This document shows positions 52,582 through 60,711 of a DNA stretch of 60,711 bases, in pieces. Numbering within the stretch: position 1 is the first letter of the stretch; the number at the start of each line of letters is the position of its first letter. The DNA is from Finegoldia magna_J. Lineage in GTDB: Bacteria > Bacillota > Clostridia > Tissierellales > Peptoniphilaceae. Made by a program: the position numbers and the translations under genes. The stretch spans positions 1-60,711 of the forward strand of contig NZ_NDYF01000004.1 in the NCBI RefSeq assembly GCF_002243175.1, in the 5' to 3' direction. Below the pieces are notes generated by a model, which had not been told where the DNA came from, did no database searches, and saw only the letters and a list, made by a program, of their open reading frames with translations.

Positions 52582-52657
52582 GGTTCATTAGCTCAGATGG
52601 TAGAGCACCTGACTTTTAATCAGGGTGTCCCGGGTTCGAGTCCCGGATGAGCCACCA
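52582..52657 (+). tRNA. tRNA-Lys (anticodon UUU)
   Basis: A 76-nt tRNA with encoded CCA. Acceptor stem GGTTCAT/ATGAGCC, D arm AGCTCAGATGGTAGAGC, anticodon stem CTGAC/ATCAG region with loop CTTTTAA (anticodon TTT), T arm CCCGGGTTCGAGTCCCGG. Confidence 0.97.
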
Positions 52658-52661
52658 ATAG

Positions 52662-52687
52662 CCGAGCTTTTGTAGCTCGGTTTTTTT
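52662..52687 (+). terminator. Terminator of tRNA-Lys
   Basis: CCGAGC pairs with GCTCGG over a seven-base loop, then seven Ts. The next gene starts 15 bp later, so it probably depends on read-through or on a promoter I cannot see. Confidence 0.88.
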
Positions 52688-52702
52688 AATTTGAGGTGAA
52701 AA

Positions 52703-53506
52703 ATGTATTTAATTGTATCCACATTGATATTATTATTTTTATTAATATCAATTTCGTACAAAATCAACATAGTACAATACGAAATAAAATCTGAAAAGAT
52801 TGACCGCGAGATGAATATATTATTCTTGTCAGATCTTCATTCGTGCGATTATGGTATCAATCAAAAGAAATTAATGGACAAAATAAAATCTGTTGATTGT
52901 GATGTGATTTTATTAGGTGGAGACATTGTAGATGATAAGTTGAAACCAAAAAAAGCATTTGAATTACTAGAACAACTGCAACAACTGGGCAAGAAAGTTT
53001 ACTACGTTCATGGAAATCACGAAAAAAGAATAGAAAATCTGGACGAAATAGATAAGGCAATCAAAAATTATGGTGTACAAATTCTAGATAATGAAGAAGA
53101 GTTCTTATCGAACAACATTAAACTTATCGGAGTGGATGATTCATCTGGAGAAATCTTGGACGATTATGAGAATGAATTAGACATATTAGATGACAATTTG
53201 AATTCAGAAAATTTTAATATATGTTTGATTCACAAACCTGATTATTATTTCAAGAAAAATCTGAAAAAATTCGATTTGATGATATCGGGGCACACTCACG
53301 GTGGACAATGGAGACTTCCTTTTATATTCAATGGAATTATATCTCCGGGACAAGGTTTATTTCCGAAATATGCAGGAGGAATATACAACGACGATTATAC
53401 ACTTATTGTGTCACGTGGACTTGCCAAGGAAAAGACCGTCGTTCCAAGGATATTTAATCGACCAGAAATCAATTTAATAAAATTAACGAATATCAACAAT
53501 AGTTAA
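52703..53506 (+). CDS. Membrane-associated metallophosphoesterase (YkuE/YaeI-like)
   Basis: A 267-residue calcineurin-like phosphoesterase. An N-terminal hydrophobic helix (about 3-22) anchors or exports it. Metal-binding blocks are FLSDLHSCDYG, LLGGDIVDD, YVHGNHEKR and SGHTHGGQWRLP, the complete set. Members such as YkuE act at the cell envelope; the substrate is unknown here. The ribosome site is GAGGTG. Confidence 0.9.
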   Translation: MYLIVSTLILLFLLISISYKINIVQYEIKSEKIDREMNILFLSDLHSCDYGINQKKLMDKIKSVDCDVILLGGDIVDDKLKPKKAFELLEQLQQLGKKVYYVHGNHEKRIENLDEIDKAIKNYGVQILDNEEEFLSNNIKLIGVDDSSGEILDDYENELDILDDNLNSENFNICLIHKPDYYFKKNLKKFDLMISGHTHGGQWRLPFIFNGIISPGQGLFPKYAGGIYNDDYTLIVSRGLAKEKTVVPRIFNRPEINLIKLTNINNS

Positions 53507-53543
53507 GAAAAGTATACAATGCTTGGAAAACTATTGTTTTTTT
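53496..53543 (+). terminator. Terminator of the phosphoesterase gene
   Basis: AACAATAGTT, which overlaps the stop codon, pairs with AACTATTGTT, followed by a T-tract. Confidence 0.78.
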
Positions 53544-53608
53544 ATTTTATTGTACTAAAATATAATTAAAGGTAAATAAATTATTACTAGACAACGAAAG
53601 GAGACAAT

Positions 53609-53893
53609 ATGAAATACTCAATGAAAAAGCTAATTGCAACAATGGCAGTAGTATTTGTTGTAATAGCTGGACTAAATGCTAGTCTTGTAAACAAATCAGA
53701 AACGATTTCAAGTTCAGGGATAGAAGTCGAGGACGATAATAAGTACGTTTCACTATCGCATGAAAATGTTGGAGGAGAAATGGAATATGAAAAATCGGGC
53801 TACAATGGAGTACTGAAAAAATCAATCCGTCCAGACTATGAAGAAGAGGGTACGTTGTATTACAGATACTCTGGAAATTTAAAGAAACAATAA
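53609..53893 (+). CDS. Small secreted or membrane-anchored protein, unknown
   Basis: A 94-residue protein with an N-terminal hydrophobic signal (about residues 6-25, MKYSMKKLIATMAVVFVVIA then GLNASL) and an acidic, Gly/Tyr/Ser-rich mature part. No cysteines or known domain are present. It has an AAAGGAG ribosome site and ends 10 bp before a large ABC permease gene, so they are very likely co-transcribed. It could be a substrate, pheromone-like product or accessory subunit of the transporter; none of these is shown. Confidence 0.75.
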   Translation: MKYSMKKLIATMAVVFVVIAGLNASLVNKSETISSSGIEVEDDNKYVSLSHENVGGEMEYEKSGYNGVLKKSIRPDYEEEGTLYYRYSGNLKKQ

Positions 53894-53903
53894 GGAGACA
53901 AAA

Positions 53904-56348
53904 ATGCTTACTTACAAACTAAAAAAATTATACAGATACAAGATGATTCCATTTTTGATTCTGTTTTCTATTACTATGGGTATTGTTGCTTTTTTCCTAC
54001 ATTTTAATACAACCAACCATGCTTTTGATTTTCTCATTTCAAGTCATATGTCGATTTCTAATGATATTAGTTGGGATGAAGTCGTCATCAAAAAAACTGA
54101 TTGGAAGAAAATAACACCGGAAGAACCAGACAAAAAAAGCTACGAAGAACACAAAGCGTACCTAAATCAAGGGAAAAAAGTGTTACAAAACTTGATGAAA
54201 GCTCATGGTCTTGATGAAAACTACAAGTATAACAAATCTAACTATAATGAAAAGGATATCATAAAGTACACTAATGAATTGGATGCTCTGAATAATAAAT
54301 ACAATACAGATGAGAACATGGATAATCCTAAGGAACTTAGGACATCTGTACTGAGCGGAGAAGGCTACATAAATTTCTTGAAAGATAGAAACTCCGTAGA
54401 AGATAGATTGATTGACGAGAATGACAATCACAGTTTTAGTAAAGTTGTATTTGATGAAGCTGGTGTGATTTTTGGAGTTGTGCCAATAATTTTGCTAGGA
54501 TTTGTGATGATTTTCACAATGAGAGAAGATGATATAACTTCCGTCACTTCGAATTCTAAAATAAAGGATGTAGCGAACGATTTTGGTATTATTATGTGTA
54601 TGATTGTGATGTACATTTTCATTTCATTATTTACAGTGTTCGTAGCATCTTTAATAACTGGAAATGGCGTGGGCGATTTATCATATCACTACGATTCTAC
54701 ATTTGTTATTAGGACTGTTCAGGACAGGGGTGGTTCGATACGCGAATACTCATACGTTATGAGAACGCCTTTGTCCACATTTTTTAAGAGTGTATTTCCT
54801 TTTGTGTTAATCACTATGGCGTTTGGATTTGCGTTTTCTTTTGTTGATAAACTTATACAAAACACTAAAGTAAAGTATTTTACTTTGATTTTGATAATGA
54901 GTTTGCTATTGGTTGATTTTAACTTTTTCAATCATGCATACAATCCTCTAAGCTTGTTTAAGTCGTTTTCGTTAAAACCTGTGATTGCTACAGTGGTTAT
55001 GCTTTTGATATCAGCTATAGGTACGGTTTTACTGAACAGGAGAAAAGAATTCACATCACTTGACACATACAAAGAGCGAAATGTATTCAACCTAAAAGGT
55101 TCCATTAAAAACCGTGTTCTATCATTTAATGGTTTTTTGATATTATTTGTCGTGTGTGCTATTTTGGTCGGAAATATCTGCTTACAAAACAATTGGCATA
55201 ATTTTAATTCAACTCAAATTAAAAACTATAACCATCTTAATTCTACTAGGGAAAACTCGGTTTATAGGGATATTGATGAGATTAAGGCACAATACGGCAA
55301 TAGCAAAAGAGCAAAAGAAATGATAGATTCTCATTCAGATACTTTGGAATTTTGCAAAAATGAGAACAAATACTTCGATGCTTACGAAAATAGATACAAA
55401 TCTCCCCAAAAGTTCATCAATTTAAATAAGGTAAGGGTTACTGAATTTAATCGTGTATTTTATGAAGGAACAGCTAGTGAAACAACTGGAATGGTGGATT
55501 TATTCAACGATTTTGCACTTGAAGGAGCATTCTTCAAACAAAAATACATGATAACCAATAACATTATGCCAACTGACAAATATTATATTCCGGAATTAGG
55601 AATTGATTATAATCCTTTTGATGTGGATAGCTTCAAGGGAACTTTGCCTAAAATCAACTACTATATTACACATGGAATATCAGAGAGAACAAATGCTTTT
55701 GGGATGTTGCACGATTACTTCTATCTCAAGTTAAATGTGGTGATGATTGTATTTGCGCTATTGTTGTTCACATCTACAGTTATAAAATCGAACAAGCAAC
55801 TTGAACTAAAATCGGTACTTCCTGTAAGTAGAACAAAATCTTACAAGTCCAAGATTATAGAAAGTGTAATATACGCGATTGGTATCAACATTATTGCAAC
55901 TGTAATATTATTCTTAGCTGGTGGTATTATAGGTGGATTTGGAGATGGTGATTTTCCAATTATTAACTATATTGTGGATGGTGGAATTATTTATTCAAAT
56001 GTCGGCCCATTTCTGGTGTATGCACTAGAATCTTTTGCAATAACTGTGTTGTTTACGATATTTATCAGTATGTTTGTAAATGCTATGTACACTGCTACTA
56101 ACAAACTATTTACGATATTAATATCCATAATTGCATTGATAATTTCATTCACGGCAATTAAATACATGGGAGCAATCGGATCTTTTATTCCATTTAACTA
56201 TGTGGATTCGGGATTTGTAGCTACGGAATTTTTGTCGGCGTTGATAAGACAGAATTCTTATACACTGGTTATGGCAGTTGTAGTTCTTGTGATTAGTTCG
56301 ATATTGTTTTATGTATTGGGTAGAGTTTCATTTGGCAGGAGGAAATAA
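53904..56348 (+). CDS. ABC transporter permease with internally duplicated architecture
   Basis: An 814-residue membrane protein. Each half shows one N-terminal helix, a large extracytoplasmic domain and about five clustered helices. First half: helix at 14-32, domain 35-185, helices near 188-206, 227-252, 294-315, 324-342 and 358-377. Second half: helix at 408-427, domain about 430-620, then five helices to the C-terminus. This looks like two ABC-2-type permeases fused in tandem. The substrate is unknown; export or lipid/peptide sensing are options. The ATPase gene overlaps its stop codon. Confidence 0.8.
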   Translation: MLTYKLKKLYRYKMIPFLILFSITMGIVAFFLHFNTTNHAFDFLISSHMSISNDISWDEVVIKKTDWKKITPEEPDKKSYEEHKAYLNQGKKVLQNLMKAHGLDENYKYNKSNYNEKDIIKYTNELDALNNKYNTDENMDNPKELRTSVLSGEGYINFLKDRNSVEDRLIDENDNHSFSKVVFDEAGVIFGVVPIILLGFVMIFTMREDDITSVTSNSKIKDVANDFGIIMCMIVMYIFISLFTVFVASLITGNGVGDLSYHYDSTFVIRTVQDRGGSIREYSYVMRTPLSTFFKSVFPFVLITMAFGFAFSFVDKLIQNTKVKYFTLILIMSLLLVDFNFFNHAYNPLSLFKSFSLKPVIATVVMLLISAIGTVLLNRRKEFTSLDTYKERNVFNLKGSIKNRVLSFNGFLILFVVCAILVGNICLQNNWHNFNSTQIKNYNHLNSTRENSVYRDIDEIKAQYGNSKRAKEMIDSHSDTLEFCKNENKYFDAYENRYKSPQKFINLNKVRVTEFNRVFYEGTASETTGMVDLFNDFALEGAFFKQKYMITNNIMPTDKYYIPELGIDYNPFDVDSFKGTLPKINYYITHGISERTNAFGMLHDYFYLKLNVVMIVFALLLFTSTVIKSNKQLELKSVLPVSRTKSYKSKIIESVIYAIGINIIATVILFLAGGIIGGFGDGDFPIINYIVDGGIIYSNVGPFLVYALESFAITVLFTIFISMFVNAMYTATNKLFTILISIIALIISFTAIKYMGAIGSFIPFNYVDSGFVATEFLSALIRQNSYTLVMAVVVLVISSILFYVLGRVSFGRRK

Positions 56349-57196
56349 TGTTAGAAGTTGTAAATATTGAAAAAAGTTACGGTAATAAAAAAATACTTCA
56401 AGGTATATCTTTTAGTATTGAAAAGGGACAAATCAAAGCGTTGGTAGGACCAAATGGCTCTGGTAAGACTACTTTGATGAATACTATGACTAATCTTCTT
56501 AAAAGAGATGGCGGACAAGTACTGGTAGACGGCAAGGAGTTTAAGGATGAGAAGATTTTCAATCATATTTCTTTTTTCAAAGATGAGAAAATCCTAGACG
56601 AAAACTTGTACGGCATGGATTATCTAAACTACATCAAAAATGTGTATAAAAGAACCAAGGATGATGTGGATAAGGTAATCAAAGAAATAGGAATCGAAAG
56701 TTTCGTGAAGAGTAAAACTGGGTCGTATTCGCTGGGAATGAAAAAGAAGTTGATGCTCGCGATGGATTTCTTGCCACAAAGAGATATTATTTTGCTTGAC
56801 GAACCACTTTCTGGTCTTGACCCAACTAGCGTTATCAAAATGATGGCTCTTATTAAACAAAAAGCGAATGATGGACAAGGAATTTTAATATCCAGTCACT
56901 CTTTAAATGATATCGACGAAATAACCAATAATATTTTGTTCTTAAAAGACGGGAAAATTTTGGAAGAAGTTTTGGAAAATGAAAAATTCATAGAGATTAT
57001 TTCAAGCGATAACGAAAAATTATCATCTGTTTTGCAATCAAAAGGTTTATATATGGACAAAAATATGATAAGTTTAAACAGCAATAGTATTAATGATATT
57101 TTGTCTATTATAATAGAAAATAATATTGAGATTTTGGATATCAAAAGACGTTCCAAAACTTCTCAAGAAAGATACAAAGAAATTTTCGGAATTTAA
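56348..57196 (+). CDS. ABC transporter ATP-binding protein
   Basis: A 282-residue ABC ATPase. Walker A GPNGSGKTT is at about 34-42, signature YSLGMKKKLMLAMD, Walker B DIILLDEPLSGLDP and H-loop ISSHSLND. The type is that of ABC-2 drug/lipid/antibiotic exporters, with a C-terminal extension after about 215. It follows the permease with a one-base stop/start overlap. As a homodimer it would serve the duplicated permease. Confidence 0.93.
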   Translation: MLEVVNIEKSYGNKKILQGISFSIEKGQIKALVGPNGSGKTTLMNTMTNLLKRDGGQVLVDGKEFKDEKIFNHISFFKDEKILDENLYGMDYLNYIKNVYKRTKDDVDKVIKEIGIESFVKSKTGSYSLGMKKKLMLAMDFLPQRDIILLDEPLSGLDPTSVIKMMALIKQKANDGQGILISSHSLNDIDEITNNILFLKDGKILEEVLENEKFIEIISSDNEKLSSVLQSKGLYMDKNMISLNSNSINDILSIIIENNIEILDIKRRSKTSQERYKEIFGI

Positions 57197-57227
57197 AATA
57201 AAAATATGCAAAAAATCAAGAATTTGT

Positions 57228-57256
57228 TTGACATATCATAATGTTAATGATAGAAT
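57228..57256 (+). promoter_or_regulatory. Promoter of the str operon
   Basis: TTGACA (57228-57233), 17 bp, TAGAAT (57251-57256). It overlaps the terminator of the ABC operon; the predicted start near 57263 lies at the end of the terminator's 5' arm. Confidence 0.82.
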
Positions 57257-57297
57257 ATACAAGGATAAATAAGAATATCTTGTATATTCTTTTTTTA
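57252..57297 (+). terminator. Terminator of the ABC operon, nested in the rpsL promoter
   Basis: AGAATATACAAG (57252-57263) and CTTGTATATTCT (57279-57290) form a perfect 12-bp stem followed by seven Ts. RNA from upstream would terminate; RNA from the rpsL promoter lacks the 5' arm and should read through. Confidence 0.88.
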
Positions 57298-57327
57298 TGC
57301 ATAAAATAATTTTAGGAGGTGGAAAAT

Positions 57328-57741
57328 TTGCCAACAATTAATCAATTAGTAAGACAAGGAAGAAAATCTAAAACTTACAAATCTGATTCACCAGCTTTGA
57401 GTCGTAACTTCAACAGCATCAAAAAAAGCTATACAGAAGCTAACTCACCTCAAAAAAGAGGCGTATGTACTTCAGTAAGAACTATGACTCCTAAAAAGCC
57501 TAACTCAGCACTTCGTAAGGTTGCCAGAGTTCGTTTAACTAATGGTATGGAAGTTTTATCTTACATTCCAGGTATCGGACACAACCTACAAGAACACAGT
57601 GTTGTATTAATCAGAGGTGGTAGAGTAAAGGACTTACCAGGGGTAAGATACCACATTGTTAGAGGTGCTTTGGATACTGCAGCTGTTCAAAACAGAATGC
57701 AAGGTCGTTCAAAGTACGGTGCTAAGAAACCAAAGAAATAA
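57328..57741 (+). CDS. rpsL: 30S ribosomal protein S12
   Basis: A 137-residue S12 of the ribosomal decoding centre. It begins PTINQLVRQGRKSK, with KRGVCTSVRTMTPKKPNSAL and the conserved VLIRGGRVKDLPGVRYHIVRG. The start is TTG 57328, eight bases after AGGAGG; the GTG at 57319 overlaps that site. It is the first gene of rpsL-rpsG-fusA-tuf. Confidence 0.98.
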   Translation: MPTINQLVRQGRKSKTYKSDSPALSRNFNSIKKSYTEANSPQKRGVCTSVRTMTPKKPNSALRKVARVRLTNGMEVLSYIPGIGHNLQEHSVVLIRGGRVKDLPGVRYHIVRGALDTAAVQNRMQGRSKYGAKKPKK

Positions 57742-57850
57742 AACAAAAACAAAAGGTATTAGTGTGAATAAAAGATTTTAATATACATTTATAGCACAGC
57801 GATGTAATTCGAGTACCTGAGAAATACTAAATAGTAAGGAGGGAAGCGAA

Positions 57851-58321
57851 GTGCCAAGAAAAGGACATGTTCAAAAAAGAGAGGTAATGCCAGATCCAGT
57901 TTACGATGATAAGACAGTTACTAAGCTTATCAACAACATTATGTTAGACGGAAAAAAAGGTACTGCCCAAAAAATTGTTTATGGTGCTTTTGATATTATC
58001 AAAGAAACTACAGGAGAAGACGCTCTTGAAGTATTCTACAAAGCAATGAACAATATTATGCCTATCTTAGAAGTTAAGACTAGAAGAATAGGTGGAGCTA
58101 ACTACCAAGTTCCTATCGAAGTTAGACCAGAAAGAAGACAAACTTTAGGTTTGAGATGGTTAACAACTTATACAAGAGCTCGTGGTGAAAAAACTATGGT
58201 TGAAAAGTTAGCTAAAGAAATCATGGATGCAGCTAATAACACTGGTGCATCAGTTAAGAAGAGAGAAGACGTACACAAGATGGCTGAAGCTAATAAGGCT
58301 TTTGCACATTATAGATACTAA
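57851..58321 (+). CDS. rpsG: 30S ribosomal protein S7
   Basis: A 156-residue S7 that nucleates assembly of the 30S head. The N-terminus is PRKGHVQKREVMPDPVY, with RRIGGANYQVPIEVRPERR and the C-terminal AEANKAFAHYRY. The start is GTG after AAGGAGGG. The 109-bp gap after rpsL holds no gene I can see. Confidence 0.98.
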   Translation: MPRKGHVQKREVMPDPVYDDKTVTKLINNIMLDGKKGTAQKIVYGAFDIIKETTGEDALEVFYKAMNNIMPILEVKTRRIGGANYQVPIEVRPERRQTLGLRWLTTYTRARGEKTMVEKLAKEIMDAANNTGASVKKREDVHKMAEANKAFAHYRY

Positions 58322-58349
58322 TCTATCGGAAAGTAAGTAAGGAGAAAAA

Positions 58350-60437
58350 ATGGCTAGACAAGTTTCATTAAAAGATACAAGAAACATTGGTATAATGGCC
58401 CATATTGATGCCGGTAAAACGACAGTTACTGAACGTATTTTATACTATTCAGGTAAAATTCATAAAATTGGGGACACTCACGACGGTGCCGCTCAAATGG
58501 ACTGGATGGTTCAAGAACAAGAAAGAGGTATTACAATTACTTCTGCAGCAACAACTTGTTTCTGGAAAGGTAACAGAATCAATATCATCGATACACCGGG
58601 TCACGTTGACTTCACAGTTGAAGTAGAAAGATCTCTTAGAGTTCTTGACGGTTCAGTTGCTTTATTCGATGCGAAAAGCGGTGTAGAACCACAATCAGAA
58701 ACTGTTTGGAGACAAGCTGATAAATATGGCGTACCAAGAATTTGCTTCATCAATAAAATGGACGCAACAGGCGCTGATTTCTTTATGTCTGTTGACACTA
58801 TTAGAGAAAGATTGAGAGCAAATGCTGTACCTATCGAAATTCCTATCGGAGCTGAAGATAAATTCGTAGGTGTAGTTGATCTTATTACAATGAAGGCTAA
58901 TATCTACAAAAACGAACTAGGAACAGAATTCACTGTTGAAGATATTCCAAGTGACTTAGTAGAAGTAGCTGAAAAATATAGAGCAGAATTATTAGAAAAC
59001 ATAGCAGAACACGATGAAGAGTTAATGGAAAAATATCTTGAAGGTGAAGAATTAACTGAAGAAGAAATCAAAAGAGCTATAAGAACTGCAACAATTGCTA
59101 ACGCAATGAACCCAGTACTTTGTGGTTCTGCATATAAGAACAAAGGTGTTCAACCACTATTGGACGCTATCGTTGATTATATGCCAGCACCAATTGATGT
59201 ACCTGACATTAAAGGTGTGGATCCTCAAACTGATGAACCAACAACAAGAAAATCATCAGATGAAGAACCATTCGCAGCATTAGCATTCAAAATCGCAACA
59301 GACCCATACGTTGGTAAACTTGCATTCACAAGAATTTACTCAGGAACTGTTGAATCAGGAAGCTATGTTTACAACTCAACAAAAGGTAAGAGAGAAAGAA
59401 TTGGTCGTATCTTAATGATGCACGCTAACAAGCGTGAAGAAATCGAAAAAGCATACGCTGGAGACATCGTAGCTATTATCGGTTTAAAAGATACAACAAC
59501 AGGGGATACTTTATGTGATATGGATAGCGAAGTTATCCTTGAAAACATGGAATTCCCAGATCCAGTAATTTCTGTAGCAATCGAACCTAAAACAAAAGCA
59601 AGTCAAGAAAAAATGGGTATCGCTCTTGCAAAACTTGCAGAAGAAGACCCAACATTTAGAACATATACAGACGAAGAAACTGGCGATACTATCATTTCTG
59701 GTATGGGTGAACTTCACCTTGAAATTATCGTTGACAGACTTTTACGTGAATTCAAAGTAGAAGCTAACATTGGTAACCCACAAGTTGCTTACAGAGAATC
59801 AATCACTCAAGCAGCTGAAGCTCAAGGGAAATACGTTAAACAATCAGGTGGTCGTGGACAATACGGTGATTGTACTCTTAGAGTTGAACCACTTGACAAC
59901 CCAGAAGAATCAAATGGTATCGAATTTGTTAACGCAATTGTCGGTGGTGCTATTCCAAAAGAATACATCCCATCAGTTCAAGCAGGTGCTGAAGAAGCAG
60001 CTCAAACAGGTATCTTAGGTGGATATCCAATGCTTGACATGAAGATTACTCTTTTAGATGGTTCTTACCACGATGTCGACTCATCAGAAATGGCATACAA
60101 AATTGCCGGATCTATGGGCTTCAGAGCAGCAGTTGCTAAAGCAAAACCAATCTTATTGGAACCAGCGATGAAAGTTGAAATCACAACTCCAGACGAATAT
60201 TTGGGAGATGTAATGGGAGACGTTTCATCAAGAAGAGGTAAGATTGACGGTATGAATCCTAAAAATGGTGTACACGTATTAGATGCGTTTATTCCATTGG
60301 CAGAAATGTTTGGATATGCAACAGACTTAAGATCAAAAACTCAAGGTCGTGCAACATATTCAATGCAATTCGATCATTATGAACAAGTTCCTAACTCAAT
60401 TTCAGAAGAAGTTATAGGAAAAAAGAATAATAAATAG
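58350..60437 (+). CDS. fusA: Elongation factor G
   Basis: A 695-residue translocation GTPase. G1 is AHIDAGKTT (about 17-25), G2 RGITITSAAT, G3 DTPGHVDFT, G4 NKMD; domains II-V follow to a normal length, with GRGQYGD in domain IV. It lies 28 bp after rpsG with an AAGGAG site. Confidence 0.98.
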   Translation: MARQVSLKDTRNIGIMAHIDAGKTTVTERILYYSGKIHKIGDTHDGAAQMDWMVQEQERGITITSAATTCFWKGNRINIIDTPGHVDFTVEVERSLRVLDGSVALFDAKSGVEPQSETVWRQADKYGVPRICFINKMDATGADFFMSVDTIRERLRANAVPIEIPIGAEDKFVGVVDLITMKANIYKNELGTEFTVEDIPSDLVEVAEKYRAELLENIAEHDEELMEKYLEGEELTEEEIKRAIRTATIANAMNPVLCGSAYKNKGVQPLLDAIVDYMPAPIDVPDIKGVDPQTDEPTTRKSSDEEPFAALAFKIATDPYVGKLAFTRIYSGTVESGSYVYNSTKGKRERIGRILMMHANKREEIEKAYAGDIVAIIGLKDTTTGDTLCDMDSEVILENMEFPDPVISVAIEPKTKASQEKMGIALAKLAEEDPTFRTYTDEETGDTIISGMGELHLEIIVDRLLREFKVEANIGNPQVAYRESITQAAEAQGKYVKQSGGRGQYGDCTLRVEPLDNPEESNGIEFVNAIVGGAIPKEYIPSVQAGAEEAAQTGILGGYPMLDMKITLLDGSYHDVDSSEMAYKIAGSMGFRAAVAKAKPILLEPAMKVEITTPDEYLGDVMGDVSSRRGKIDGMNPKNGVHVLDAFIPLAEMFGYATDLRSKTQGRATYSMQFDHYEQVPNSISEEVIGKKNNK

Positions 60438-60448
60438 GAGGCTTATAA

Positions 60449-60711
60449 ATGAGTAAAGCTAAATTTGAAAGAAATAAACCACACGTAAACATTGGTACAA
60501 TCGGTCACGTAGACCATGGTAAAACAACATTAACAGCAGCAGTAACACTTGTATTAAACAAGAGAATGGGCTCAGGAGAATTCGTAGACTACGCTAACAT
60601 CGACAAAGCACCAGAAGAAAGAGAAAGAGGAATCACAATCAACACTTCTCACGTAGAATATGAAACAGAAAAAAGACACTACGCACACGTAGACTGTCCA
60701 GGCCACGCTGA
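60449..60711 (+). CDS. tuf: Elongation factor Tu (partial, N-terminal 87 codons)
   Basis: The N-terminus SKAKFERNKPHVNIGTIGHV, then DHGKTTLTAAV (G1), ERERGITINTSHVEYE (G2) and DCPGHA (G3) are visible before the window ends. It delivers aminoacyl-tRNA to the ribosome. It starts 11 bp after fusA with an AGGAGG site. Confidence 0.98.
   Translation, partial: MSKAKFERNKPHVNIGTIGHVDHGKTTLTAAVTLVLNKRMGSGEFVDYANIDKAPEERERGITINTSHVEYETEKRHYAHVDCPGHA

Noticed and set aside
1..60711. Mobile elements, prophage, CRISPR arrays, restriction or toxin-antitoxin systems
   Set aside because: No transposase, integrase, direct-repeat array, cas-like or nuclease gene was seen on either strand; the window reads as stable core chromosome.

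Overview
The window looks like the chromosome of a low-GC, anaerobic Firmicute of the Peptoniphilaceae, most likely Finegoldia magna or a close relative. That assignment is inference. It rests on AT-rich sequence with TTG starts and AAGGAGG ribosome sites, a selenocysteine-containing glycine reductase protein A, the arginine deiminase pathway, a glycine cleavage operon with split P protein, a sufCBDSU operon, a PPi-type phosphofructokinase and a large bacterial SRP RNA. I see no insertion sequences, prophage, CRISPR array or integrase. Nearly everything is core chromosome.

Layout. 1-3280: grdA (selenoprotein, cut by the window edge) and trxB on the minus strand, divergent from an AGCS amino-acid/sodium symporter with a long hairpin-rich leader. 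3430-4250 (minus): large SRP RNA directly abutting tRNA-Ser(GGA), and a small GlsB/YeaQ membrane protein. 4436-8400: ppx-ppk polyphosphate genes and an Mrp-type Fe-S carrier. 8513-11890: a membrane-bound XRE regulator, then marR-ftsH on the minus strand behind a palindromic operator. 12011-18083: eight tightly packed genes, comprising an unknown protein, a ClC exchanger, a membrane-anchored propeller-like protein, YedF, DUF3343, MscS, DUF951 and a GT2-GtrA fusion. 18200-19771: a lipoprotein and two GNAT acetyltransferases. 19910-22083: arcA-argF. 22267-26444: an O-antigen-ligase-like membrane protein, an MBL hydrolase, a TtcA-like PP-loop protein and a flavodiiron protein. 26636-34155: fhs, then gcvT-gcvH-gcvPA-gcvPB-lpdA. 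34318-41018: HtrA, a small unknown protein, sufCBDSU. 41134-42846 (minus): a protein with a degenerate P-loop, and ApbE. 42976-49811: glmU-pth-mfd-prsA and HU. 49880-53506: an unknown protein, YitT, PPi-PFK, tRNA-Lys(UUU), a metallophosphoesterase. 53609-57196: a small secreted protein plus an internally duplicated ABC permease and its ATPase. 57328-end: the str operon rpsL-rpsG-fusA-tuf (tuf cut by the edge).

How the genes fit together. Glycine is the metabolic theme: glycine reductase (GrdA with thioredoxin reductase), a probable glycine/alanine importer, the full glycine cleavage/synthase system and formate-THF ligase are all here. YedF and DUF3343, both linked to selenium metabolism, fit the selenoprotein. 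Arginine deiminase plus carbamoyltransferase, polyphosphate enzymes and a PPi-dependent phosphofructokinase suggest an energy-thrifty, amino-acid-fermenting anaerobe. The flavodiiron protein and the SUF system fit oxygen defence and Fe-S supply.

The points most worth a second look are the in-frame UGA of grdA, the apparent AUC start of the phosphofructokinase, the hairpin-rich symporter leader, promoters nested in the terminators of the preceding operons (rpsL, sufC, perhaps grdA), the tandem-duplicated ABC permease with its secreted partner, and the degenerate P-loop protein. No wholly new multi-gene system can be demonstrated from sequence reading alone.
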